47,966 bases of DNA from Pseudomonadales bacterium (GTDB taxonomy: Bacteria > Pseudomonadota > Gammaproteobacteria > Pseudomonadales > Azotimanducaceae): assembly GCA_007131295.1 (NCBI GenBank), contig SLQW01000165.1, positions 1 through 47,966 on the forward strand, in the 5' to 3' direction. Under the pieces are notes generated by a model. It did no database searches. It was given only the letters and a program-made list of their open reading frames with translations, and was not told the DNA's origin. Positions 24,842-37,773 of the stretch are shown one piece after another (the stretch's first letter is position 1; every line of letters starts with the position of its first letter). The position numbers and the translations under genes were made by a program.

Positions 24842-24969
24842 TCTTAAGGCCACTGCGCGCAACTGCGTCGTGGTCGCTTTTGTGGATGAGGGTAGGTGTT
24901 CGCTTGCTTGTCGCGACGGAACTCGGTTGCGCTTGCAGAGCACCCTACCTATAATCCGCGTCCCTCAGG

Positions 24970-25046
<77 letters not shown>

Positions 25047-25205
25047 ATCGCACGTGGGGCCCGGCAAGAGATAGGGTTTCAAGGTGCATCGGATCGGTGT
25101 CCTCAGGGGTGCTGGTCGCGATGCTCGAGAAGTGGGCTTCGTGCCCATTTTTTGTTTGTGGGTTCGGAACAGTCATTGTGGCTGTCCGGCCGGGAGCGGC
25201 AGCAG

Positions 25206-25706
25206 GTGCAGGACGACCCTGAAGACGAGCGGGTGCCGGCCGACGGCAGGCGCAGTCGCCAGGCGGAGATCGAGCACCTGGTGTCGCCGGCGATACGGGC
25301 GCTGGATTGCGAACTCTGGGGCACGGAGTTGTCCACGCGAGGACGCAACAGTCTTCTGCGGATCTACATCGACCGGGAAGACGGCGTCTCGATCGAGGAT
25401 TGCGAAGCGGTCAGCCGGCAGGTCGGCAGACTGCTCGATGTCGAAGAGCCGATCAGTGGGAACTACACCCTGGAGGTGTCGTCCCCGGGTATGGATCGAA
25501 TTCTGTTCCGCATCGAGCATTATGCGCTTTACATCGGTGAGACCGTCGATGTGCGGCTCGTGCGGCCTTTCGAAGGACGGCGGCGCCTGACCGGAACATT
25601 AGCCGGCGTCGACGGCGACGAAGTGCGGGTGCAGGTGGACGACGAGGAGTTCATCCTGCCCTTGGAGTGGATTCAGCGTACACGCGTCGTGCCGCGTTTC
25701 GAGTAA
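25206..25706 (+). CDS. rimP: Ribosome maturation factor RimP
   Basis: Helps assemble the 30S subunit. The N-terminal domain contains [15 protein letters not shown] and [17 protein letters not shown], followed by [12 protein letters not shown] and the SH3-like C-terminal domain ending [13 protein letters not shown]. The start is uncertain: TTG 25152, GTG 25158, GTG 25206 and GTG 25236 share the frame. I use 25206 (166 residues) because GGGAG lies about nine bases upstream; the family N-terminus would also allow 25236. It is the first protein gene of the metY-rimP-nusA-infB operon. Confidence 0.93.
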   Translation: MQDDPEDERVPADGRRSRQAEIEHLVSPAIRALDCELWGTELSTRGRNSLLRIYIDREDGVSIEDCEAVSRQVGRLLDVEEPISGNYTLEVSSPGMDRILFRIEHYALYIGETVDVRLVRPFEGRRRLTGTLAGVDGDEVRVQVDDEEFILPLEWIQRTRVVPRFE

Positions 25707-25737
25707 ACAGGCAGGGACGCCAGCAGAGCGATACGAG

Positions 25738-27267
25738 ATGACCAAAGAAATTCTGCAGGTCGTGGAGGCCGTTTCCAACGAGAAGGGCGTTGCGAAGGAC
25801 GTCATCTTCGAAGCCCTGGAAATCGCGCTGGCCACCGCCACCAAGAAGCGCTACGGCGAAGACGCCGATGTGCGCGTCTCGATCGACCGTAGTACTGGAG
25901 AATACGACACTTTTCGTCGCTGGACGGTTGTCGAGTCCGAAGCGGTGATGGAAATTCCTCAAGCAGAGATCAGTCTCGCGGCGGCGAAGGAGATTGATCC
26001 GAGTTTCGATCTGGGCTCGGTCTATGAGGAAGAGGTCGAGTCGGTCGAGTTCGGCCGGATTGCGGCGCAGACCGCGAAGCAGGTGATCGTGCAGCGTGTG
26101 CGCGAGGCCGAGCGCGCGCAGGTGGTGAAGCTGTATACGCCGCGGGTGGGCGAGCTCGTCAGCGGCACGGTGAAGAAGGTGACCCGGGAAGTGGCCATCG
26201 TCGACCTTGGCAGCGGTGCCGAGGCGGTCCTGCCACGCGATCAGATGATTCCGCGCGAGACGTTCCGCATCAACGATCGCCTGCGCGCACTCCTGCAGCG
26301 CATCGATCCCGAAGCGCGCGGTCCGCAGCTCATTCTCTCGCGCACCGATCCGCGCATGCTCGTGAAGTTGTTCGAGATCGAAGTGCCGGAGATTGCCGAG
26401 CAGGTCATCGAGATTCGAGCGGCGGCCCGGGATCCCGGATCGCGGGCGAAGATCGCAGTCAAGACCAACGATGGCCGCATCGATCCGGTCGGTGCCTGTG
26501 TCGGCATGCGGGGTTCGCGAGTGCAGGCCGTTTCTGGCGAACTCGCCAACGAGCGTATCGACATCGTGCTTTGGGACGACAATCCGGCACAGCTCGCAAT
26601 CAACGCCATGTCGCCGGCAGAAGTGGAGTCCATCGTCGTCGATGAAGACACGCACACGATGGACATCGCCGTGGGCGAGGACAATCTCGCTCAGGCGATC
26701 GGCCGCGGCGGCCAGAATGTGCGTCTTGCCAGCGACCTCACTGGCTGGGTGCTCAACATCATGACCGAGGGCGAGGCCAGCGATAAGCAGCAAGCCGAGG
26801 TGGGCAAACTGGTCAGCCAGTTCATGGCGAGTCTGGACGTCGACGAGGACGTTGCCACCGTGCTGGTGGAAGAAGGCTTCACGACGCTGGAGGAAGTCGC
26901 GTACGTTCCGCTCGAAGAGATGCTGAACATCGAAGGTTTCGACGAGGGCATCGTCCTCGAGCTGCGTGATCGTGCGAAGGACTACCTGCTCACTCAGGCG
27001 CTGGCCAGTGAGGAGGAACTCGAAGGGGTGGAGCCGGGTGAAGATCTCCTGGCGCTCGATGGTATGGAAAGGCGTCTCGCGCTGCTTCTGGCCAAGAACG
27101 GTATCGTCACCCAGGAAGATCTTGCGGAGCAGTCAGTGGACGATCTGCTCGAGCTCGAAGGGCTCGAACTCGATGAGGAGCGCGCTGCAGCACTGATCAT
27201 GGCGGCTCGTGCGCCCTGGTTCGAGGAAGCGGCACAAGAGGAAGATGGCGATGCTGCCTCCGCTTGA
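25738..27267 (+). CDS. nusA: Transcription termination/antitermination protein NusA
   Basis: Binds RNA polymerase and influences pausing, termination and antitermination. The 509-residue protein has an N-terminal polymerase-binding domain, an S1 domain ([20 protein letters not shown]), KH1 ([17 protein letters not shown]) and KH2 ([19 protein letters not shown]). Two C-terminal acidic helix-hairpin repeats follow, as in E. coli, around [20 protein letters not shown] and ITQEDL-like [19 protein letters not shown]. Length and order are standard. Confidence 0.98.
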   Translation: MTKEILQVVEAVSNEKGVAKDVIFEALEIALATATKKRYGEDADVRVSIDRSTGEYDTFRRWTVVESEAVMEIPQAEISLAAAKEIDPSFDLGSVYEEEVESVEFGRIAAQTAKQVIVQRVREAERAQVVKLYTPRVGELVSGTVKKVTREVAIVDLGSGAEAVLPRDQMIPRETFRINDRLRALLQRIDPEARGPQLILSRTDPRMLVKLFEIEVPEIAEQVIEIRAAARDPGSRAKIAVKTNDGRIDPVGACVGMRGSRVQAVSGELANERIDIVLWDDNPAQLAINAMSPAEVESIVVDEDTHTMDIAVGEDNLAQAIGRGGQNVRLASDLTGWVLNIMTEGEASDKQQAEVGKLVSQFMASLDVDEDVATVLVEEGFTTLEEVAYVPLEEMLNIEGFDEGIVLELRDRAKDYLLTQALASEEELEGVEPGEDLLALDGMERRLALLLAKNGIVTQEDLAEQSVDDLLELEGLELDEERAAALIMAARAPWFEEAAQEEDGDAASA

Positions 27268-27375
27268 GGTCGTGACAGGGGACTGCTCATGAACGTTTGA
27301 GCCCGACCGACCCTGCGGGGCGCACCTTGATGGGCGCACTCTGGGGGGCGCTTGAAGAATCCGGAGAAGTTAGAA

Positions 27376-29946
27376 ATGGCAGAAGTCACCGTCAAACAAC
27401 TGGCCGAGACGGTCGGAGCACCAGCAGATCGTCTGCTGCAGCAGATGCAAGAGGCTGGCCTGCCGCACTCGAGCGCCGAGGAAGCGGTGACCGAAGAGCA
27501 GAAGCAGACCCTGCTCGCCTTCCTTAAGCGCTCACATGGTGACCGCGAGGTCACGCCAAGCCGGATTACGCTCAAGCGCAAGACCGTCAGCACGCTGCGC
27601 ACTGATCGTGGCCGCGGCAAGGCCGTCGCAGTGGAGGTGCGCAAGAAGCGCACTTACGTCAAGCGCGGCGCGGCGCCGCCCAGTGAAGAACCGGCAGTCG
27701 AGAGTGAACTCGAGCAATTGAAAGCCGAAGAAGCCCGGCGAGAGGAGGAGCGGCAGCGCGCCGAAGCAGAGCGGCGAGCGGAGGAAGAGCGCCGGCGTCA
27801 GGAAGCGGATCAGCGGGTTCAAGATCAAGAGCGCGAGCAGCGCGAAGCGGAAGCCCGCGCCAAGGAACAAGAGGCGCTCGAGGAGGAGCGCAAGCGCCTC
27901 GAGGCCGAGGAGCAGGCTCGTCAGGAGGCGGCTGCGGCGCTCGCTGCCGCAGAAGCGGCGGAGATCAAGGATGAGCGCCGCGGTGGTGCGAAGGCCGCAG
28001 GCAAGAAGCATGCGAAGGAGCGCGCTCCAGAGCGTGAAGAGCGCAGCCGGAAAGAGAGGCGCGACGAGGAGGAGGAAGGCCGCGGGAAGCGCCGTGCCGG
28101 GACCCTTTCCCGCGATCGGCTGGCGCAGCGCAAGCGTCGTTCTTCACGTGGTCTGCCGCAAACGCAGGGCTTCGAGCGGCCCACCGAGTTCATCGTCCGT
28201 GATGTCGAAGTGCCCGAGGTCATCACGGTGGGTGAGCTCGCCGCACGCATGTCCGTTAAGGCGGGGGAGATCATCAAGCGCCTGATGGGCATGGGTGTGA
28301 TGGCAAACATCAACCAGACCCTCGATCAGGACACGGCGGTGCTGGTCGTCGAGGAAGTCGGGCACCGGGCACGCACGGTTGCTTCGGATCAGTTGGAGCA
28401 GGAACACCTCGAACTGCTGAAGGTGGAGGGGGACGCGAAACCGCGTCCTCCCGTGGTCACGGTCATGGGTCATGTCGATCACGGCAAGACTTCGCTGCTC
28501 GACTACATCCGTAAGACCCGGGTAGCCAGCGGCGAGGCGGGCGGTATCACCCAGCACATCGGCGCCTACCACGTGGAAACGGATCACGGGGTCGTCAGCT
28601 TTCTCGACACGCCTGGCCACGCCGCATTCACCCAGATGCGTGCCCGAGGTGCCCAGGTCACCGACATCGTGATCCTGGTCGTGGCGGCCGATGATGGGGT
28701 CATGCCGCAGACCGAAGAGGCAGTCCAGCACGCACGGGCGGCGGACGTGCCTCTGGTTGTTGCCGTGAACAAGATCGACAAGGAAGGCGCCGACCCGGAT
28801 CGTGTGCGCAACGAGCTGTCCGGACGCGGCGTCGTTCCTGAGGATTGGGGTGGTGATACCCAGTTCGTCCACGTTTCCGCGATGACCGGCGAAGGCATCG
28901 ACAGCCTGCTCGAGGCCGTCCTGCTCCAGGCCGAGGTTCTGGAGCTGACCGCGGTCCCCGATGCGCCGGCGCAGGGTTCGGTGGTCGAGTCCCGGCTCGA
29001 CCGTGGCCGCGGCCCTGTTGCCACCCTGCTGGTACGCACCGGCACGCTCGAGAAGGGCGACTTCATCGTTGCCGGCGAACACTACGGTCGCGTCCGGGCC
29101 ATGCTGGACGAAAACCGCAAGCAAGTGGACGCGGCAGGCCCGTCGATTCCCGTGGAGATTCTGGGTCTCTCCGGTACGCCGGACGCGGGCGACGACTTCG
29201 CCGTGGTGGAAGACGAGCGCCGCGCGAAGGAACTGGTCGAGTTCCGACGTTCACGGACGATCGAGAACCGCTTCAAGCAGCAGCAGGCTGCGCGCCTCGA
29301 CAGTCTGTTCGAGAACATCGGTGAGGGCGAGACGCCGAAGCTGAACATTGTTCTGAAGACCGATGTGCGTGGCTCATTGGAAGCGCTCACGAGTGCGATC
29401 AACGACATTTCCACGGGGGAGGCGCGCGCCAACGTTGTGTCCAGCGGCGTCGGTGGCATTAATGAATCCGACGCGAATCTGGCCGTCGCCTCGAAAGCCG
29501 TGGTGATCGGCTTCAACGTTCGTGCCGATGCCTCGGCGAAGAAGATTATCGAGAACGAAGGGCTTGAGCTGCGCTACTACAGCGTCATCTACGAGCTGCT
29601 CGACGATATCAAGGCGAGCCTGTCGGGCATGTTGGCTCCGGAACTGCGCGAGGAGATCCTCGGCGTCGCCGAAGTGCGTGACGTGTTCCGGTCGCCGAAG
29701 TTCGGCCAGGTTGCCGGTTGTATGGTCGTGGATGGCACGATCCACAGGAACAAGCGCATCCGGGTGCTGCGCGATGACGTGGTCATCTACGAAGGCGAGC
29801 TCGAGTCGCTGCGGCGCTTCAAAGACGACGTCAACGAGGTGCGGCAGGGCTTCGAGTGCGGCATCGGTGTGCGCAACTACAACGACGTACGCGAAGGCGA
29901 CAAGATCGAGGTGTACGACGTCAAGGAGGTGGCACGTACCCTCTGA
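27376..29946 (+). CDS. infB: Translation initiation factor IF-2
   Basis: A GTPase that brings fMet-tRNA to the 30S P site and promotes subunit joining. ATG 27376 with GGAG upstream gives [20 protein letters not shown], the IF2 N-terminal domain; an in-frame TTG at 27352 precedes the ribosome site and is rejected. The 856-residue protein has a highly charged Glu/Arg/Ala linker of about 120-230, a second IF2_N domain ([19 protein letters not shown]) and the G domain with G1 GHVDHGKT (365-372), DTPGH and NKID. EF-Tu-like and C-terminal fMet-tRNA-binding domains follow, ending [14 protein letters not shown]. Internal starts giving IF2-beta forms are possible but not assigned. Confidence 0.98.
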   Translation: MAEVTVKQLAETVGAPADRLLQQMQEAGLPHSSAEEAVTEEQKQTLLAFLKRSHGDREVTPSRITLKRKTVSTLRTDRGRGKAVAVEVRKKRTYVKRGAAPPSEEPAVESELEQLKAEEARREEERQRAEAERRAEEERRRQEADQRVQDQEREQREAEARAKEQEALEEERKRLEAEEQARQEAAAALAAAEAAEIKDERRGGAKAAGKKHAKERAPEREERSRKERRDEEEEGRGKRRAGTLSRDRLAQRKRRSSRGLPQTQGFERPTEFIVRDVEVPEVITVGELAARMSVKAGEIIKRLMGMGVMANINQTLDQDTAVLVVEEVGHRARTVASDQLEQEHLELLKVEGDAKPRPPVVTVMGHVDHGKTSLLDYIRKTRVASGEAGGITQHIGAYHVETDHGVVSFLDTPGHAAFTQMRARGAQVTDIVILVVAADDGVMPQTEEAVQHARAADVPLVVAVNKIDKEGADPDRVRNELSGRGVVPEDWGGDTQFVHVSAMTGEGIDSLLEAVLLQAEVLELTAVPDAPAQGSVVESRLDRGRGPVATLLVRTGTLEKGDFIVAGEHYGRVRAMLDENRKQVDAAGPSIPVEILGLSGTPDAGDDFAVVEDERRAKELVEFRRSRTIENRFKQQQAARLDSLFENIGEGETPKLNIVLKTDVRGSLEALTSAINDISTGEARANVVSSGVGGINESDANLAVASKAVVIGFNVRADASAKKIIENEGLELRYYSVIYELLDDIKASLSGMLAPELREEILGVAEVRDVFRSPKFGQVAGCMVVDGTIHRNKRIRVLRDDVVIYEGELESLRRFKDDVNEVRQGFECGIGVRNYNDVREGDKIEVYDVKEVARTL

Positions 29947-29987
29947 CCGGTCTCACGAGGACCGGGCAGGGCGCGTGCCTTCGAGCC

Positions 29988-30407
29988 ATGCCGAAAGAGT
30001 ACGGACGCGAGCGGCGAGTCGCCGACTTCATTCAACGTGAGTTCGCCGCCATCCTGCAGCGGGAAATGAAAGACCCCCGCGTCGGCATGGTCTCGGTGAA
30101 CGAGGTGCGGGTCAGTTCAGATCTCGGCTACGCCGATCTCTATGTTTCCTCTCTGGACGCCACCACCGAGGCGGAGCGTAGTGAGCTCCTCGAGGTGCTG
30201 CGTGGGGCTGCCGGATTTCTGCGCACGCTTATTGCGAAACGGGCGCAGATGCGCAGCACGCCGAAACTGCGTTTTCATTGGGACCACCTGCCTGAGGAGG
30301 GCAACCGTCTCTCGCAGCTGATCGACGCGGCCGTGGCCAGTGACAGCGCCCGGCAAGACGATCGTACTGGCGTCCGCACTGACGTCCGTAACGAGGACGA
30401 ATCTTGA
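29988..30407 (+). CDS. rbfA: 30S ribosome-binding factor RbfA
   Basis: A 139-residue KH-type protein that helps 16S rRNA 5'-end maturation and cold adaptation. MPKEYGRERRVADFIQREFA is the canonical start; a longer frame from 29856 overlaps infB. Further hallmarks are MKDPRVGMVSVNEVRVSSDL, YADLYVS and MRSTPKLRFHWD. The C-terminal tail is hydrophilic (RQDDRTGVRTDVRNEDES) and slightly longer than in E. coli. It lies between infB and truB as expected. Confidence 0.97.
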   Translation: MPKEYGRERRVADFIQREFAAILQREMKDPRVGMVSVNEVRVSSDLGYADLYVSSLDATTEAERSELLEVLRGAAGFLRTLIAKRAQMRSTPKLRFHWDHLPEEGNRLSQLIDAAVASDSARQDDRTGVRTDVRNEDES

Positions 30408-30423
30408 ACGGCGGGAATGACTG

Positions 30424-31374
30424 ATGGCGCGCGGGCGCAGAAGGCAGCGGGGCAGAGCAGTGGACGGCATCCTCCTGCTCGATAAGCCGCAGGGGTTATC
30501 ATCCAACGAGGCGCTGCAGATCGTGAAGCGCATGTACGGTGCGGCCAAGGCCGGCCATACCGGTAGCCTCGATCCCATCGCCACCGGCGTTCTGCCGTTG
30601 TGCTTCGGAGAGGCCACGAAGTTTTCGCAATTCCTGCTGAATGCGGACAAGCGCTACCTGACGGAGATCAGCCTGGGCGTACGTACCGACAGCGGCGACG
30701 CCGACGGTGAGGTGCTGGAAGAGAAGCCGGTTCCGGCGCTCGATCTCGAGGACATCGAAGAAGCGCTCATGGCTTTTCGCGGTGAGATCGAGCAGGTTCC
30801 GTCCATGTTCTCGGCGATCAAGCATCAAGGGCAGCCGCTCTACAAGCTTGCGCGTCAGGGAATCGAGGTGGAGCGCGAGGCCCGGGCCGTGACCATCTTC
30901 GAAAACCGCATCGAGCGTTTCGAGGGCGATACGCTGACGCTGTTCGTACACTGCTCCAAGGGTACCTATATCCGGACCATTGCCGAGGACCTCGGGCAGG
31001 CGCTCGGTTGTGGTGCCCATGTCACGGCGTTGCGCCGGCTTTCGGTGGGTCCGTTTGCCAGCGAGCGGGTTCATAGCATCGAAGCGCTCGAGGCGGTGCG
31101 TGACCGCGGCGGTCACGCTGCCTTGGACGAACTCCTGCTGCCGCTGGAAGCGGCTGTGATGCAGTGGCCGGAGGTGGTGATTCCGGAAGCAAGCACCTGG
31201 TTCATGCACAAGGGCCAGCCGGTGCAGGTGGCGCACGCGCCTACCGACGGGCAGGTGCGGCTGGTAGAGCGCGTGGCCAGTGCGCCGGGCGAGCCGGAGC
31301 AGAGACGCTTCTTCGGGGTCGGCGAGGTGCTCGACGATGGCCGCATTGCGCCAAGACGTCTCGTAGCGCGATAA
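30424..31374 (+). CDS. truB: tRNA pseudouridine(55) synthase TruB
   Basis: Makes pseudouridine 55 in the T-loop of nearly all tRNAs. The 316-residue protein has [15 protein letters not shown], the catalytic Asp50 in [14 protein letters not shown], and [30 protein letters not shown] and [12 protein letters not shown] follow, then a C-terminal PUA-like region. The N-terminus [10 protein letters not shown] is strongly basic. It starts 16 bases after rbfA. Confidence 0.98.
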   Translation: MARGRRRQRGRAVDGILLLDKPQGLSSNEALQIVKRMYGAAKAGHTGSLDPIATGVLPLCFGEATKFSQFLLNADKRYLTEISLGVRTDSGDADGEVLEEKPVPALDLEDIEEALMAFRGEIEQVPSMFSAIKHQGQPLYKLARQGIEVEREARAVTIFENRIERFEGDTLTLFVHCSKGTYIRTIAEDLGQALGCGAHVTALRRLSVGPFASERVHSIEALEAVRDRGGHAALDELLLPLEAAVMQWPEVVIPEASTWFMHKGQPVQVAHAPTDGQVRLVERVASAPGEPEQRRFFGVGEVLDDGRIAPRRLVAR

Positions 31375-31386
31375 TGATCGGTTACC

Positions 31387-31412
31387 GCGCCGAACCCTGC
31401 GGGGTTCGGCGC
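31387..31412 (+). promoter_or_regulatory. Perfect 11-bp hairpin in the truB-rpsO gap
   Basis: GCGCCGAACCC, a TGCG loop and GGGTTCGGCGC form a perfect stem 12 bases after truB and about 105 before rpsO. There is no U-tract. It could be a processing site, a weak Rho-independent signal or part of the S15 autoregulatory leader; sequence alone does not choose. Confidence 0.45.
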
Positions 31413-31516
31413 ATTGGAGTCCGGGAACTCCCGGGCGACGCCACTGCAGGCATGCGTGGTGGCGGATCTTCCGGCATGGGGCCGGTGATTGCAGGCATGT
31501 TCGGAGTAACTTGCAC

Positions 31517-31786
31517 ATGGCACTGAGCAACGAAGTCAAGGCGCAGATCGTCAAGGAGTACCAGATCGAGGACGGAGACACCGGCTCGCCGGAGGTCCAG
31601 GTCGCCCTGCTGTCGGCCAACATCAACGCACTGCAGGGGCACTTCAAGGCGCATGCAAAGGATCATCACTCGCGTCGCGGCCTGATCCGGATGGTCAACC
31701 AGCGGCGGCGTCTGCTCGATTACCTCAAGGGTAAAGACACCCAGCGCTACGCCAAACTGATCGAGCGTCTTGGCCTGCGTCGCTGA
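31517..31786 (+). CDS. rpsO: 30S ribosomal protein S15
   Basis: An 89-residue primary 16S rRNA-binding protein of the platform. ATG 31517 gives [16 protein letters not shown]; a TTG two codons earlier is not needed. Hallmarks are [39 protein letters not shown] and ERLGLRR. Length equals E. coli S15. It stands between truB and pnp as in E. coli, where S15 represses its own translation through a leader pseudoknot; the leader here holds GGAG eight bases or so before the start. Confidence 0.98.
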   Translation: MALSNEVKAQIVKEYQIEDGDTGSPEVQVALLSANINALQGHFKAHAKDHHSRRGLIRMVNQRRRLLDYLKGKDTQRYAKLIERLGLRR

Positions 31787-31814
31787 GGCGGCGCTGTATC
31801 GTGGGCCTGCGGTG

Positions 31815-31840
31815 GTGCGCGCGGCATTGGCTGCGCGCGC
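31815..31840 (+). promoter_or_regulatory. Hairpin in the pnp leader
   Basis: GTGCGCGCGGC, an ATTG loop and GCTGCGCGCGC pair over 11 positions with two G-T wobbles. In E. coli the rpsO-pnp spacer holds an RNase III-cut hairpin through which PNPase represses itself; this hairpin is in the same place but has no sequence support beyond that. Confidence 0.4.
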
Positions 31841-31966
31841 CGGCTCAACGCGTTCCGAGGCTTTACAGCCGCAACCACGATCGACCGCATCGGCAGGGGC
31901 CGCTGCGGAGTCGAGGAGAGTCGCCCTTGAAGGGTTCGGCGTCTCTCCAGGATGGAGGATAGAAAC

Positions 31967-34075
31967 TTGTCTGTAGTTACCAAGAGCTTTCAATGGGGTG
32001 ATCATCGGGTCACCCTCGAGACTGGCGGCGTTGCCCGCCAGGCAACCGCCGCCGTGATGGCGCGTATGGATGACACCGTCGTCCTCTGCACGGTGGTATC
32101 GAACCGCGAAGCCAAGCCGGGTCAGCCTTTCTTCCCGTTGACCGTGAATTACCAGGAGAAGACCTACTCTGCCGGCAAAATTCCGGGAGGCTTCTTCCGC
32201 CGTGAGGGTAGACCCTCCGAGAAGGAGACGCTGACCAGCCGTCTGATCGATCGCCCGATCCGGCCGCTGTTTCCGAAAGGGTTCATGAATGAGACCCAGG
32301 TCGTGTGCACGGTGATGTCCGCGGAGCGCAACATCGATCCGGACGTGATTTCCATGATCGGTGCCGCTGCAGCCCTCGGTATCTCGGGCGTGCCCTTCGA
32401 CGGTCCTCTCGCCTGCGCGCGGGTTGGCTATCTCGACGGCCAGTACATTCTGAATCCAGGCTACGAGCAGCTGCGGCAGTCGGACCTGAACATGATGGTC
32501 GCCGGCACCCGGCAGGCTGTCCTCATGGTGGAGTCCGAGGCACGCGAGCTCACCGAGGATCAGATGCTCGGCGGGGTGCTGTTTGCGCACCTGGAGATGC
32601 AGCCGGTGCTCGACGTCATCGACGCGCTGGTCGCGGAAGCGGGCAAGCCTCGCTGGGATTGGCAGCCGCCGCCGACGAACGAAGCGCTGCTCGGGCAGAT
32701 CCGCGAAGGTTTCGTCGGGCCCATCGCCGAGGCCTACCAGGTCACCGACAAGATGCAGCGGCAGGCGGCAGTAGCCGAGCTGAAGAACCGCTGCGTCGAG
32801 CAGTTTGCCGGCGAAACGGCCGGTGATGCCGCCGCGGATCCCAGGGAAGTGACCGGGCTGTTCGAGAAGGTGGAAAAGGCGACGGTGCGCGATCGCATCC
32901 TCTCCGGTCAGCCGCGTATTGACGGCCGTGATCTGGCCACCGTACGACCGCTGGATATCGAGGTCGGCGTACTGCCGAAGGTGCACGGGTCATCGCTGTT
33001 CACGCGTGGCGAGACCCAGGCCATCGTGGCGGCGACCCTTGGCACCTCCCGGGACGCGGCCATCATCGATGCTCTCGAGGGAACCTATCGCGACAGCTTC
33101 ATGCTGCACTACAACTTCCCGCCATTCTCGGTGGGTGAGGCCGGCTTCATGGGCGGCCCAAAGCGACGCGAGATCGGCCACGGCAAGCTTGCCCGCCGTG
33201 CCATGGAAGCGGTGCTGCCCGATCCCGAGGAGTTCCCCTACACGCTACGGGTGGTTTCGGAGATCACCGAGTCCAACGGCTCGTCCTCGATGGCTACCGT
33301 TTGCGGTACCAGCCTTGCGCTGATGGATGCCGGTGTTCCGCTGAAGTCGGCTGTGGCGGGCATCGCCATGGGACTGGTTAAGGACGGTGAACGCTTTGCC
33401 GTGATCACCGACATCCTCGGTGACGAAGATCACCTCGGCGACATGGACTTCAAAGTTGCGGGCACGGGTAAGGGCGTCACCGCGCTGCAGATGGACATCA
33501 AGATCCAGGGTATCAACGAAGAGATCATGGAGCGTGCACTGGCCCAAGCCTATGAGGCACGCATCCATATTCTCAACGAGATGAACCAGGTCATCGCGGT
33601 TTCTCGTGAGTCCGTTTCCGAGCATGCTCCGAGCATGGCAATGATCGAAGTTAATCCTGACAAGATTCGCGACATCATCGGCAAGGGTGGTGTGACGATC
33701 CGGGCCATAACCGAAGAAACCGGCGCTCAGATAGACATCGACGATTCCGGAATGGTGCGGATTTATGGCGAGAATGCGGCATCCCGGGATGCGGCGATCG
33801 CCAAGATCCAGGAACTCACCGCAGAGGCGGAAGTGGGACGTGTCTACACCGGGAAGGTGGCCAAGATCGTCGACTTCGGTGCCTTCGTGAACATCCTTCC
33901 GGGCAAGGACGGCCTTGTGCACATTTCCCAGATCGCCAACGAGCGGGTGGAAAAAGTGGAGGACTACCTCAAGGAGGGCCAGGAGGTGCGCGTACTGGTG
34001 CTGGACGTGGATGCCCGCGGCCGGATCAAGCTGACTATGAAGGATGTCCCGGAGCAGGAAGGCAACGCGGCCTGA
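31967..34075 (+). CDS. pnp: Polyribonucleotide nucleotidyltransferase (PNPase)
   Basis: A phosphorolytic 3'-5' exoribonuclease and degradosome partner. TTG 31967 ([11 protein letters not shown], 702 residues) is preferred because GGAGG at 31954-31958 lies eight bases upstream; ATG 31952 would place that site inside the gene. Two RNase PH domains are present ([15 protein letters not shown] with [12 protein letters not shown]; then [10 protein letters not shown]-like [15 protein letters not shown] and [13 protein letters not shown]). A KH domain with [12 protein letters not shown] and an S1 domain with [21 protein letters not shown] follow. It ends at a strong terminator. Confidence 0.97.
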   Translation: MSVVTKSFQWGDHRVTLETGGVARQATAAVMARMDDTVVLCTVVSNREAKPGQPFFPLTVNYQEKTYSAGKIPGGFFRREGRPSEKETLTSRLIDRPIRPLFPKGFMNETQVVCTVMSAERNIDPDVISMIGAAAALGISGVPFDGPLACARVGYLDGQYILNPGYEQLRQSDLNMMVAGTRQAVLMVESEARELTEDQMLGGVLFAHLEMQPVLDVIDALVAEAGKPRWDWQPPPTNEALLGQIREGFVGPIAEAYQVTDKMQRQAAVAELKNRCVEQFAGETAGDAAADPREVTGLFEKVEKATVRDRILSGQPRIDGRDLATVRPLDIEVGVLPKVHGSSLFTRGETQAIVAATLGTSRDAAIIDALEGTYRDSFMLHYNFPPFSVGEAGFMGGPKRREIGHGKLARRAMEAVLPDPEEFPYTLRVVSEITESNGSSSMATVCGTSLALMDAGVPLKSAVAGIAMGLVKDGERFAVITDILGDEDHLGDMDFKVAGTGKGVTALQMDIKIQGINEEIMERALAQAYEARIHILNEMNQVIAVSRESVSEHAPSMAMIEVNPDKIRDIIGKGGVTIRAITEETGAQIDIDDSGMVRIYGENAASRDAAIAKIQELTAEAEVGRVYTGKVAKIVDFGAFVNILPGKDGLVHISQIANERVEKVEDYLKEGQEVRVLVLDVDARGRIKLTMKDVPEQEGNAA

Positions 34076-34077
34076 GG

Positions 34078-34092
34078 TTCAGAAGACAGAAG
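34078..34092 (+). repeat. Copy of a 15-bp dispersed repeat
   Basis: TTCAGAAGACAGAAG, identical to the minus strand of 12963-12977. TCAGAAGAC follows as a further partial unit. It lies directly after the pnp stop and before the terminator. Confidence 0.6.
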
Positions 34093-34110
34093 TCAGAAGA
34101 CGGGAAAGCG

Positions 34111-34148
34111 AAAAAGCCCCGATGGCATTGCGCCATCGGGGCTTTTTT
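34111..34148. terminator. Strong bidirectional intrinsic terminator between pnp and acs
   Basis: AAAAA, then GCCCCGATGGC, an ATTGC loop, GCCATCGGGGC and TTTTTT. The 11-bp stem is perfect and flanked by an A-run on one side and a T-run on the other, so it can stop transcription of pnp (plus) and of the convergent acs (minus), whose stop is eight bases away. Confidence 0.95.
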
Positions 34149-34155
34149 CTGCCGT

Positions 34156-36108
<1,953 letters not shown>

Positions 36109-36132
36109 GATTCCCCCTTCAAGAACGGCCAG

Positions 36133-37773
36133 TCAGCCTCCGCGTGCGCGGAAGGTGTCGATCAGGGCGCGAGTGGTCGCATCCGAGATGGCTTCGAGCC
36201 GACCCGGATCCGCGAGCGCAGCATGAATTGCAGCGCCCAGCGTCTTGCCGAGCTCCACGCCCCATTGGTCGAACGAGTTGACGCCCCAGATCATACCCTG
36301 CACGAAGACCTTGTGTTCATGCAGCGCGATCAGCGCACCGAGGCTCTCCGGTGCGAGATCATCGAGCAGCAGGAGCGTACTCGGATGGTTGCCGGGCATG
36401 GCGCGATGCGGCGCGGCGTTGGCCGCTGCCTCCGTTTCCATGCCCGCGGCTTCCAGCTCAGCCTGCGCGCGGGCGGCAGCGCGGCCGCGGGCGAAGACTT
36501 CGGCCTGGGCGAAGCAGTGCGCGGCAAGCCAACGGTGGTGTTCGTCGAGATCGTGCCCGGGATTAAGGGGCAGGATGAATTCCGCCGAGAATGGCGCGGT
36601 GCCCTGATGCAGCAGCTGGTGATAGGCATGCTGACCGTTGGTACCGACGTTACCCCAGAGAATAGTGCCGGTCCGGGTCGTCACTGGTGTTCCGTCCCGG
36701 CGTACGGACTTGCCGTTGCTCTCCATCTCGAGCTGCTGCAGGTAGTCAGGAAGCAGCTCGAGGGCCCGGGCGTAAGGCAGCACCGCGTGTGACTCGGTGC
36801 CGAGCAGATTCTGATTCCAAAGTTCGACCAGGGCCAGCAGTACCGGGGCGTTGGCTGCGAACGGAGTGTCGCGGAAGTGCTCGTCCATGGCACGGGCGCC
36901 GGCCAACAAGCGCTCGAAGGTGCGAAAGCCGTAGCCCAGGGCGATCGGCAGACCAATGGTCGAGGTGACAGAAAAGCGCCCGCCCACCCAGTCCCATAGC
37001 GGCAGCAGATTCGCTTCCGGCAGGCCGAACTCGGCAGCAGCGGCGACGTTGGTGGAAATGGCCACGAAATGTCGACGCAGCGCTTCCGGTGCAACGCCGC
37101 GCTCCAGCAGCCATGCTCGCACGGTGCGCGCATTGACCTGCGTTTCCAGCGTCCCGAATGACTTCGAAGCGATCACGAACAGCGTCCGGGTCGGGTCGAG
37201 CCGCGGCAGCAGGCGCGCAGCTTCCATGCCGTCGATGTTGGCGAGGAAGTGCACCGTGGGGCGATGCCCGGAGCCAAGCGCATCGCAGACCAGCGCTGGG
37301 CCTAGAAAGGAGCCACCGATGCCGATATTGACCACATCGCGTATTGGCTTGCCGGTGGCTCCACGCCAGATGCCGTTGCGCACCTTATCGGTCAGTTCGC
37401 GCATGCGCAGCAGGGCGGAGTGAACTGCCGCATCGGCACTGATGCCGTCGACGTCGATCCTCTCTCCCGCCGGTGCACGCAGTGCCGTATGCAGGACGGC
37501 CCGGCCCTCGGTGGGATTGAGCCGGTTCGCGCCGAACAGAAGCCGACGCGCGTTCGCCAGGTCGGCCGCCTCGGCGAGCGCGATCAAATCGGCGCGTACA
37601 GCAGCGTTCCAACGCTGCCGCGAGAGGTCCAGCTGCATCCGTGGCGCTTCGACCCGGAAACGGTGGAATCGGTCGGGATCGGCATCGAGTAGCTCGGCGA
37701 GATGCGGCAGGCGGCGCGCATGCTCGGCCAGCGCCGCCCAGGGTGCGAGTCTGGTCGGATCGACGGCCGTCAC
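36133..37773 (-). CDS. pgi: Glucose-6-phosphate isomerase
   Basis: Interconverts glucose-6-phosphate and fructose-6-phosphate. The 546-residue protein is the long bacterial type. Signature regions are VVNIGIGGSFLGP, IASKSFGTLETQ, WVGGRFSVTSTIGLPI, GNVGTNGQHAYHQLLHQGT with the active-site His, and NSFDQWGVELGK near the C-terminus. The start is GTG 37773, overlapping the panC stop as GTGA, so it is translationally coupled to panC. It is followed by acs 24 bases downstream. Confidence 0.98.
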   Translation of the reverse strand: MTAVDPTRLAPWAALAEHARRLPHLAELLDADPDRFHRFRVEAPRMQLDLSRQRWNAAVRADLIALAEAADLANARRLLFGANRLNPTEGRAVLHTALRAPAGERIDVDGISADAAVHSALLRMRELTDKVRNGIWRGATGKPIRDVVNIGIGGSFLGPALVCDALGSGHRPTVHFLANIDGMEAARLLPRLDPTRTLFVIASKSFGTLETQVNARTVRAWLLERGVAPEALRRHFVAISTNVAAAAEFGLPEANLLPLWDWVGGRFSVTSTIGLPIALGYGFRTFERLLAGARAMDEHFRDTPFAANAPVLLALVELWNQNLLGTESHAVLPYARALELLPDYLQQLEMESNGKSVRRDGTPVTTRTGTILWGNVGTNGQHAYHQLLHQGTAPFSAEFILPLNPGHDLDEHHRWLAAHCFAQAEVFARGRAAARAQAELEAAGMETEAAANAAPHRAMPGNHPSTLLLLDDLAPESLGALIALHEHKVFVQGMIWGVNSFDQWGVELGKTLGAAIHAALADPGRLEAISDATTRALIDTFRARGG

